Assembly: GCA_027559495.1 (NCBI GenBank) | Contig: JAMXSV010000026.1 | Coordinates: forward strand, 992,001-1,056,000 | Source of the DNA: Aurifilum marmelostoma | Lineage: Eukaryota > Ascomycota > Sordariomycetes > Diaporthales > Cryphonectriaceae | Reading direction: 5' to 3' | DNA length: 64,000 bases | Shown here: one piece after another, positions 55,720 through 64,000 of the stretch | Layout of the letters: every line of letters starts with the position of its first letter | Numbering within the stretch: position 1 is the stretch's first letter | The notes under the pieces: generated by a model | The model's database searches: none | The model's input: only the letters and a program-made list of their open reading frames with translations | What the model was told of the DNA's origin: nothing | Position numbers and translations under genes: made by a program

Positions 55720-58700
55720 ATGGCTGGAAAGAAGAAGGGGCAGGCCAAAAAGGCTGCCCAGGAAAAGGACATCAAAAACGGCAGCGGAAACGGCTCAGCG
55801 GGTTCGGTATCCTCGCCTGCGCCAGCGCCTCCTCAGTCAGGTCCAGCCAGCGGCAGCACGGCCACGACCCAGTACGAGGAGCTCCAGAGCAACGAGGTGC
55901 TTGCACTGCAGGCTATCTACCAGGACGACTTCATCGAGCAGAAGGGCTCTCATGGCGCCTGGAAGAAGTCGGAGCCAACTTTCCAGATTCGCATCATCTC
56001 TCCCTCAGATGAGAGCATACGCGTCACCCTGGGTGTTGTGCTGGTGGCTACCTATCCAAAATCGCCCCCACTGCTCAGCCTGAGCGATCACGGGGATCTT
56101 CGAGAATCCACGCTGTTCAAGGTCCAAAAGTTTATCGAGACCCAGCCCAAGATCTTCGCCAAGGAAGAACAAGAGATGATATTCCGCATTGTCGAGGGCA
56201 TCCAAGAGATTCTACAGGAGGCTGCCGAGGCCAAGGCAGCTGGAAAGGCTCTCCCAACCCTCGAAGAGGAACGCGCCGCCCACGCGGCTGCCACAGCCCA
56301 ACAGGAGAAGCAGCTCAAGGAGCAGGAGGAGAAGAAGAGGATGGAAGACTCCAAGGAGGAGGACCGCGTCCTTCACGAGATGCTACAAGAGGAGCTCAAG
56401 CGCAAGCGCGACAAGGAGAAGGAGGCGAGACGCAAGAATCGCCCCGTCGGTGTTTCCTTCACCACGCCTATTGACGATGCTCAGGATGCCGAGGCAGAGA
56501 CCATCGCCTTCGATCAGCTCTGCTCACTGACAGATGCCAGAGGCCACATTAGCATGTTCAACGCTGTCAACAGCAAGGAGCATTTCCTTCGTGGTCCTAC
56601 CACCATCGTCTACGAAGTTCGGCCTGTTTTGCCTGCAGGCCAGACGCGACCACGGCTCGTCCTGAAGCAGGTGAGGGTTCATGCAGCTGGCAAGGATCAA
56701 GCCCAGTTCAGAAAACAGCTCAGAGCACTCGAGTCCAAACTGGAGTCCATGAAGCAAGTGCGGCACCAGGCGATTATCGAAGTGCTTGACTACAGACTCG
56801 ACCGCATGGATGTTGCCAATGACGATGTCAATGCTATGAGCTGGAACGTCATGGTCCTGAGTCCGCTTGCCGAGCCTGGTTCGCTGGAGACCCTGTTGAG
56901 AACGTTTCCCATGGATTTCAACAGGGCTCGCAGCTGGACAGTCAGTCTTCTCGATGCCATCAGTTGGCTACATACCCGAGACATCATCCACCAAGACATC
57001 CACCTGGCAAATGTCTTGATCGTGACAAGCTCTACGGGTGACATGGCTCCCAAGCTGGGAGACATTGCATACCAGCGAGAGCTGCACAACCTCACCTCAG
57101 CTAAAACGGCAACTTCCATGACCGATGCAAGATCTGCTTACTGGTTTCCTCCAGAGATTGCGGCGGCTTCCGACCCGCAGTATACACAGAAGACAGACAT
57201 CTGGGACTTTGGTGTCGTCTTTCTACAGATGTTTCTCGGCGTCGACGTGGCCCAGAAACACACGTCTCCGGACAATCTGATGGCTTCCTCCCCTCTGTCT
57301 CGGTCACTGGAGGAATTGGTCTCGTACTTTTTCACACCCGACCCAAAGAAGCGACCTAGAGCATTTGAGCTTAGCACGAGTGAATTCCTGGCTACCGACG
57401 CACCCATCTTCGAGCAGCAAGACCAGGATTCTGATACGAACAATTCGTTCGCCCCGTTGCCTTCGCTGACACCCACGCACAGCAGGCCAAGGCACGACTC
57501 CTTCACTGCGCGTGGCCCCTTCACGTCATCAAGATATAAGGAGGACTTCGTGGAAGAGGGCAGACTTGGCAAGGGAGCTTTTGGAGAGGTGGTCAAGGCG
57601 CGCAAGAAACTGGACGGCCAGATCTATGGTAAGTGAACACATGACCCTCACTGCCGTATATGCTTGTCCTTCCTAGCATGATAGCTGCTGACTTATGTTC
57701 TGAACAGCTATCAAAAAGATCAGCCAACGGTCTCGAGAGGGCCTGACCGAAGTGTTGAAGGAAGTTCGAGTACTGTCTCAGCTCAGTCATCCGGCTGTTG
57801 TGCGATATTTCAACACTTGGCTCGAAGAGAGCCATGACTCGTCCGACTTTGAAGACACCTCGACCGATGCCGACACTGCCGAGTTCTCGCACGGAGCTGC
57901 CTCAGATTTCAATGTCCAGTTCGAAGAGAGCCAGGGCGGATTGGATTTCATCTCGTCCAGTCGCCATGGGCCTGGAATCACGATCGAGTTCGAGCAAGCC
58001 GACAGCGAAGCGGTCGAGGACGAAGAAGATGAGGATGATGACGACGATGACGAGGAAGACTCTGACGAGGATGACGAGGAGGATTCGGACGAGGACTCAC
58101 ATGCTGGAAACAGACTCACCGTGATGGGCCAGAAGCGTGAGCGCCGACTGAGCCACAGGCCTTTCCGGACAGTTCTGTACATCTCCATGGAGTATTGTGA
58201 CAAGCGGACCCTCCGCGACCTCATCACCAACAACCTCCTGACCGACAAGACTGAAGTCTGGCGGCTGTTCCGTCAGATTCTGCAAGGTCTGGTCCACATT
58301 CATAGCCTCAACGTCGTGCATCGCGATCTCAAACCCGACAACATCTTCATCAGCGTCGGTCCGGATGGCGTTAACAACGTCAAGATCGGCGATTTTGGAC
58401 TTGCCAGTAAGGGTCAGATCGCGGCAATCCAGGCAGGCCATACTTCGTCCGATCCGGCGGATCAAACCAGGAGCATAGGCACGGCAGTGTACGTCGCCCC
58501 CGAGGTCAGGTCAGGCGGTACCGGCCAGTACACCACTAAGGTCGACATGTACTCGCTCGGCATCATGTTCTTCGAGATGTGCTACCATCCTATGCTGGGT
58601 ATGGAGCGAGCACTCGTCTTGGAGAACGTCCGCAAGCTGAATCCAATCATGCCCTCGGATTTCGACCTCGGCACCGCGCAAGCAGAGATTATCCTGGCAT

Positions 58701-60703
58701 TGGTGGTCCACAACCCGAAAGAACGACCGTCGAGTGCCGCTCTACTGGAGTCTAACAAACTCCCGGACGAAATGGAGAGCGACACGGTCAGACGTGCCAT
58801 TGCGGCGATCACGGACCCCAAGTCTGCATTCTACCCAAAGGTATTGTCTACGCTCTTCTCCATCCAGGTTGACCAGGCCAAGGACTTCGCGTACGATCTC
58901 AACGATCAGTCACCCAGCTCCCGAGACTACCTCTACCGGCGAGTTGTCAAGGAGACCCTTGTGTCTATCTTCAGGACCCATGGAGCTCTTCAGGTTCCGC
59001 TGGCCAGCATCTACCCGTACTCATCCAACTACACCAACGCGGTCAAACTGCTGGATGACGGTGGCGCTCTGCTGCAGCTTCCTTACGACCTGATGATGGG
59101 TTATTCTCGGATGTTGGCCAAAGTTAAGAACCCCGTCCTAGGATCCGCCTACTCCTTTGGAAGTGTATTCCGGGACCAGCAGGCTGGCGGCCAACCTTCC
59201 GAGTTTGGAGTTGTTGATTTCAACGTCGTCTCGGCCGGGGCCTTGGACCTGTCTCTCAAGGAAGCCAATGTTCTGAAAGTCGTCGACCAGATAGTTGATG
59301 CATTCCCTGCACTCTCCAAGAGCCAGATGGTCTTCCACATCAACCACTCTGACCTGCTTCAGCTGATCTTCGACTTTTGTGGCGTTGAGCACTCTGCCAG
59401 GCGGGCCGCCGCAGAGGTCCTCAGCAAGCTCAACATTCAGGACATGACCTGGCAAAAGCTCCGCGGTCAGCTGCGATCTCAGTCGTGCGGTGTCTCGGCG
59501 ACGAGCGTCGACGAACTGCAGCGGTTTGACTTCCGAGACAATCCCAGCAAGGCCTTCTCGAAGCTCAAGGCCTTGTTTGAGACCACCGACTACTATCAAA
59601 AGGCCGCCTCCACCATCGCTCATCTTAAGGAGGTCATTGAATACTGCAAGGGCTTTGGTGTCAAGACTAAGATCTACATCACGCCACTGCATTCCTTCAA
59701 TGAGAGCTTCTTCAGAGGTGGCGTGATGTTCGCCTGTGTCTGGGATAAGAACAAGAGGCAGGTATTCGCTGCCGGTGGCCGGTATGACAGCCTGATCAAG
59801 GAGCACCGACAGAAAGCTGGCAGCAGCTCCTTGAGCGACAGACGCGCCGTCGGAGTCAGCTTTGCGTGGGAGAGGCTTGCACAGGTGCCCGCTAAGAGCG
59901 GCAGCAAGGCTTCCTCAAAGAAGGCCGCCAAGGATGGTCACAATTTATTCAACGAGAAGGTATATGATGTCCTCGTGGCAAGCTTTGATCCCGCGATCCG
60001 AAAGACCACGGCGCTCCAGGTCCTGCGGGACCTCTGGGAGAGCGGCATCAGTGCTGAGCTCGCCAACGACGCCCGGTCTTCTGACGAGCTGATTCCAGAC
60101 AAGGCTGAGGATCAACCCGCCTGGATGGTAATCGTCAAGCCCGACATCCTCAAGATCAAGTCGCTCTGGTCCAAGGACACACCTGAGGCCGATATTCCGG
60201 CCCAACAGCTGGTGACCTGGCTCCGCACAGAGATGCGTGAGCGCGACTCGTCCCTCAAGGTCACCACCATGGCCCGGAGCCGCCACGGACTCGGCGCCTC
60301 TGATGCCAACAACTCAGCAGGCGATACCGCCTCCTCCTCTGGAGTGCACTACAACGGCCGCCAGCAGGATGTCCGTGTTCTCACCGGACAGACCAAGTCC
60401 AAAAAGTTCAACCGGCAGACAGTCGTCGAGCAGGCACACAACGCCGCCTCGAAGCTCCTCCAGGAGTTCCGCGATGGCCCCATCGCTGCCATCGAGACGA
60501 GCGACGCGGTCCTGAACGCAATCAAGGGCACGTCGCTGTCCCAGCCCGAGACCTGGCGCAAGCTGGATGTCACCAACGTTGAGAAGAACTATGTGAGGGA
60601 CGTGCAGGATATGCTGACAGAGTTCCGCGACAGCGGAGCAAGAGACGCTTTTGTCTACAACTTTCGCACCGGAACTTGTGTTTATTACGATCTGAAAGCC
60701 TGA
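55720..60703 (+). CDS. gcn2: eIF2alpha kinase Gcn2 (CPC-3 type)
   Basis: Exons 55720-57628 and 57708-60703 give 4905 nt, 1634 residues. The order is that of Gcn2: RWD domain (about 52-175, NEVLALQAIYQDDFIE), charged linker, pseudokinase (about 260-560), active kinase (from about 606: GRLGKGAFGEVVKAR, then AIKKI across the intron; VVHRDLKPDNIF; IGDFGLAS; YVAPEVRSG), histidyl-tRNA synthetase-like domain (about 1010-1480, including FAAGGRYDSLIKEHRQ), and a C-terminal domain. An acidic insert rich in Asp and Glu sits in the kinase N-lobe, as in other Gcn2 proteins. Gcn2 binds uncharged tRNA and ribosomes under amino-acid shortage and phosphorylates eIF2alpha. Start chosen as the first in-frame ATG (MAGKKKGQ); the frame is open further upstream but has no ATG. 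Three short upstream ORFs precede it. Confidence 0.97.
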
Positions 60704-61722
60704 TCCTGATGGTCACGGGAAATGTGAGAAGGAAGGAAAAAAAGTATGAAGAAATGAAGAAAAAAAAATTTGGGCTAGGCTTTACCGATGTTTTCTGCGG
60801 ATGGAATTACGGATGGCGAAATGTTCAGGAAGATGGTTGACGATTGATGCTGCATAATGCAGCGAAGAATCAAATGGGATCAACGGCTTTATACCCCCCT
60901 GCTTACTTGGTCAATAGGAATGGGATGTCTTGCTTTCTTCAATGATGAGCTTGACCACAGCAGTAGGACAGGCAAATGCATTTCTTTTTACTCGGCATAC
61001 CTCTTTGTCTCTTGACTTCCCAACCTTCTTCTTGGTGTGTCTGTCAGATTACCCACCTGCTGACTCGATGATCACTCCAAGTCGCAAATTGTCGAATGTG
61101 CCCGGCTGGTATGGACCACAAGATATCTCTCAGTAGCTACTAAGCCTGCAGCGTGTCCGACGAAGACTTCTCGCTATACGGCGTAGCGGTCTGGGAACGA
61201 GTGCAGCAACAACAGTATGAATTTCCGACCTTCACAGCTCATTACCGGAATGTATGGCTAATCATAACTGATGGGAACCCCAAGCACCCAAATCCCCCTA
61301 AGTACACCGCATCGCGGCTTGGGGGTAGAGCCACATGCTGTGCGTATGCCCGTGGCTCGGGGGGCATGATGTGAAGGAAGTCTAGCCTCTTTCTGCGTCA
61401 GCTTTCTGCCTCTACACAAACGCCAAAAAGTGGCAGGTCTTGAGCCAACGCTTGAGAGCATCGAGGAGCGGTTGGGTGAGTCCCAGCCCTGATACGTCCC
61501 GTGAGAGGCATGTGTGGAGAGATGCAAGCAGCACTCAACTCAAGGTGAGATGCCTTCGCTCTCTGCTGGTCCAGCACGAAGTGATCGGGCGACCAGATGG
61601 GGTAGATCTGAGGTTGTTCAAGGTTCATAATTTGAGATAAAAAAAGGAAAGTATGCGTAAGCAACAAGTTCGTATCATCAGGTTGTATTAAATTTGATAC
61701 TTCATGCTGCTTCCCGCGCCTC
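60704..61722. other. Intergenic, convergent 3' sides
   Basis: About 1 kb between the GCN2 and cwc2 stops. I see no gene or RNA feature. Confidence 0.6.
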
Positions 61723-63053
61723 TTATTCGCTATCGTCGTCATCACTATCATATGCTACCAGCGGGCCCGTCGACGCCTTCTTCTTGTCCTTGGAGGTCAC
61801 TACGACCTGCGCAGAATTTAATGCAGCCAGCGTACTGCTCGAGAATATACCGTTCTCCTCAAGCTGCCGCTGCGTGTCGTCTGCCGCGGCCTGCGCCTCG
61901 GCCTCGCCGCTCTCGAGCATCAGCTGCTGCGCCCGCTCCAGATCGCCTTGCTCGCCGAACCCTTCCCTCCCTCTCGGGTTGACAGCATTGGCGCCGCGGG
62001 CGAAATGCACCTCATCAGGCGCCTCGTAGCCGTTCAGGCCGTAGCTGCTCTCGATCCTCCGCCTCTTCTTGGCCTCGGGATCCCTCCCTTCGATCTCGGC
62101 GACAAACTCCTCGGGCAGGGCACGTCGGATGGCCTCGGCGGCCTGCTCGTCGATGCGCCTCGCCTCGCGCGCCTGGGCCATGGGGTTGGGGTCGGCGGTG
62201 GCCCAGCGCACGTTGAGAATCTCGCTGTGGTCGAGGGCCTGGTGGGCCATGGCCTCCTTTGCGAACTGGGCGTTAGCCTCGTTGCTGTAGGTGATGAAGG
62301 CGACGCCGCGCGAGTTCAGAACGCGGACGCGCTCGATCTGGCCCCACTCGGCAAAGTGGCGGGCGACAACCTCCTCGATGTCGTCGCTCACGTGGATGCG
62401 GCCGACGTAGATGGTCCGGTTCTGGCGTAGAAAGGAGCCCACGCCGCCCATGTCGTCGCGGTAGTCGCTGTGCTTGTCGCGACCGAAGCAGTCGACGTTG
62501 GGGTTGAACAGGTCGTGGATTGTGGGAAGGCGGTGGAGGTATTCGCAGTCTTGACCTTTGGGACCTGGAAAGAGAAGCATTCTCTTGTTAGCACAATCTT
62601 TCTTTTCTTCACCGCGGTACAGAACTCTCCTTGCAGAAGAGATGGGAAGAGCTCCTAGGAGGATCTGGTCAACGTACAGATTCCTCTTGCAAAGAACAGA
62701 CAGAAATAGCTGCCGGCCACCCGGTCCGCCTTGGTAAATCCGCTATCCTTTGCGATATTACACCGGCCCTTGGCCGCGCGCTGCGAGGTGTACTTGTCCT
62801 CGCGGTCGCCGCCTGCCCATTTGTTGTACCAGATGTTGAAGATGGTGCCCGTCTGCGGTGGCGGCTCGGACTTGATCAGTGCCGGGTCGATCTGTGGCCG
62901 TGCTGGGCGCTTCTTCCTGCGGATGATCTTTTTCACTTTCTTGCCTGCTGCTGCTGCTGCTGGCTGCTGAGCCTCAGCAACGTCCATCTCTCCTGTGGTG
63001 GTGGTGAGCGGAAGCTCTTCCTGTGGCTGTGGTGACTCCTCGGTATCGGCCAT
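61723..63053 (-). CDS. cwc2: Pre-mRNA splicing factor Cwc2 (RBM22-like)
   Basis: Exons 63053-62678 and 62564-61723 give 1218 nt, 405 residues. The N-terminus has a basic KKVKKIIRRKKRPARPQ stretch and the Torus domain (GTIFNIWYNKWAGGDRED). A CCCH zinc finger spans the intron: YFCLFFARGICPKGQDCEYLHRLP, with spacing C-x7-C-x5-C-x3-H. An RRM follows (RTIYVGRIHV as RNP2, RGVAFITYSNEANA as RNP1). The C-terminus is helical and ends YDSDDDDSE. Cwc2 is a Prp19-complex protein that binds U6 snRNA and the pre-mRNA near the catalytic core of the spliceosome. The zinc finger reads correctly only with the 113 bp intron removed, which supports the model. Confidence 0.95.
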
Positions 63054-63717
63054 TTCTGTTTCAAGGGATGGGGTTGCGCTCTCGAGGATAAAAGGGAGTG
63101 GTGGTGATCGAAAGTTGCGGATGTCGTTGGGGAGGCGAGGCTGTAAAGTTACAGAGGTTCGAGGCTGCGCTTGGGAGCACCTGCAGTGCGCTCTGTACAC
63201 TAACGCTTCGGCGCTGGAACTGTAGTGAAGAAACGGTGCAGGGTGCCCAGGCTAGGCCCCCCGCCCCCGTTTTCGCCGAAACGGAAGCGGTGGTTTGCCC
63301 CACCATCCATCCCACTTGACTTGCTCTTGCTCCTCAAGCCAACGAATCTCATCTAGAACCTGGAAATCAACCAACATTTCATTCGACTTGTATTTTTCTC
63401 TTCCCCGCAGGTCATCCAGAAAACGTCTCGCCGGTATATTGTGAGATCTGTCTTGGAGTTGGGTGTACTTTGCGGGCTGGTCAAGAGCATCTTGTCGGCA
63501 TCGCGGGCGGCGCCATATAAGAAATCTCAACTCGTGAAGAGGCGGACTCGTCTGGCCGAACTACGACACAGTCATATATCGAAGGCTCGGGAGGCTCACT
63601 CAGTCCGCGTCCTGGTGGAGGCATACTTTCCAGCCGTCTTCTCACAGTACTCTCTCTCTCCCCGCGTGTCTCTCTCTGTCTCTCGTGGCCTGAGTTAGGT
63701 CACACCAAACCAACAAG
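63054..63717. other. Divergent spacer of cwc2 and DRG, with a 92-residue minus-strand frame
   Basis: These 664 bp should hold both promoters. A 92-residue open frame on the minus strand (63530-63252) is listed separately. Confidence 0.5.
63252..63530 (-). CDS. Possible small protein, unrecognised
   Basis: A 92-residue frame starting MRFLIWRRPRCRQDAL and ending PLPFRRKRGRGA. Composition is protein-like: charged, balanced, with a helix FQVLDEIRWLEEQEQVKWDG. The first 15 residues are basic and could act as a mitochondrial targeting start. I do not recognise it. It lies between two divergent housekeeping starts, where a further gene would leave little promoter space, so it may be chance. Confidence 0.25.
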   Translation of the reverse strand: MRFLIWRRPRCRQDALDQPAKYTQLQDRSHNIPARRFLDDLRGREKYKSNEMLVDFQVLDEIRWLEEQEQVKWDGWWGKPPLPFRRKRGRGA

Positions 63718-64000
63718 ATGGTCAACATTGTAAGTCCTTCCGGCCCATGAGCCATCTCATATATGAGTTTTCTCTATCTTCAGCGAACCTTTCCACCAGA
63801 AGCCCTGTCAATCTTGATGAACGCTTTCTGACAAGACCCTATAGACAGAGAAGATTAAGGAGATCGAGGATGAGATGAAGAGGACTCAGAAGAACAAGGC
63901 CACAGAGTACCACCTGGGTCTCCTGAAGGGCAAGCTCGCCCGCCTCCGCGCACAGCTCCTCGAGCCCGGCCCAGGCTCCGGCGGCGGCCCGGGGTCGGGC
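63718..64000 (+). CDS. rbg1: DRG-family GTPase (Rbg1), 3' partial
   Basis: Exon 1 is 63718-63729 (ATG GTC AAC ATT) and exon 2 starts at 63845 and runs off the right edge. The joined N-terminus reads MVNITEKIKEIEDEMKRTQK, then NKATEYHLGLLKGKLARLRAQLLEP, the conserved start of developmentally regulated GTP-binding proteins. The G domain lies outside the window. The Gly-rich GPGSGGGPGSG that follows is the usual linker before the P-loop. Rbg1/DRG1 works with a DFRP partner on translating ribosomes. Confidence 0.94.

Overview
The window reads as nuclear DNA of a filamentous ascomycete (Pezizomycotina, most likely a Sordariomycete). Genes are split by short introns (about 46-180 bp) with GTRNGT-type donors, CTAAC-like branch sites and pyrimidine-rich 3' ends, and are separated by 0.3-5 kb spacers. 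The proteins match conserved fungal families. The order or species cannot be fixed from the sequence alone. No operon, plasmid, phage, transposon, rRNA, tRNA or CRISPR array was recognised.

Layout, left to right: 3' part of a helical-repeat (PPR-like) protein (+, runs off the left edge); Qa-SNARE Tlg2 (-); calmodulin (+, 7 exons); GH47 alpha-1,2-mannosidase (+); a small multi-pass membrane protein (+, 3' end unsure); AP-1 gamma-adaptin (+); a gene-poor 4.8 kb; a secreted DUF3455 protein (+); a fatty-acid elongase (-); a 2.7 kb spacer; COX6 (+); a chromodomain plus HDA2/3-like chromatin protein (-); a secreted sphingomyelinase-like phosphodiesterase (+); an Ulp2-type SUMO protease (+); Rrp9/U3-55K (-) facing the proteasome beta4 subunit (+) across a 441 bp divergent promoter; DED1 helicase (+); UreF (-); Cut12 spindle-pole protein (-); GCN2 kinase (+); the splicing factor Cwc2 (-); and the 5' end of the DRG/Rbg1 GTPase (+, runs off the right edge).

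The genes do not form one pathway. They are a typical housekeeping neighbourhood: membrane traffic (Tlg2, AP-1), glycan trimming, lipid metabolism, respiration, chromatin, SUMO, ribosome biogenesis, protein turnover and translation control. Exon joins were chosen by reading frame, splice-site consensus and conserved protein sequence, and nearly all spliced lengths divide by three.

The most notable observations are these. Four otherwise conserved genes each carry a single-base frame break at a homopolymer (GH47, AP-1 gamma, RRP9 and possibly ureF), which looks more like sequence error than decay. Several genes have extremely short first coding exons, including an intron that splits the ATG itself in the proteasome gene and an ATG-only exon in calmodulin. 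The GCN2 leader has three chained upstream ORFs. A 14 bp perfect palindrome made of two GATAAG sites lies in the RRP9/beta4 promoter. I found no convincing new biological system.
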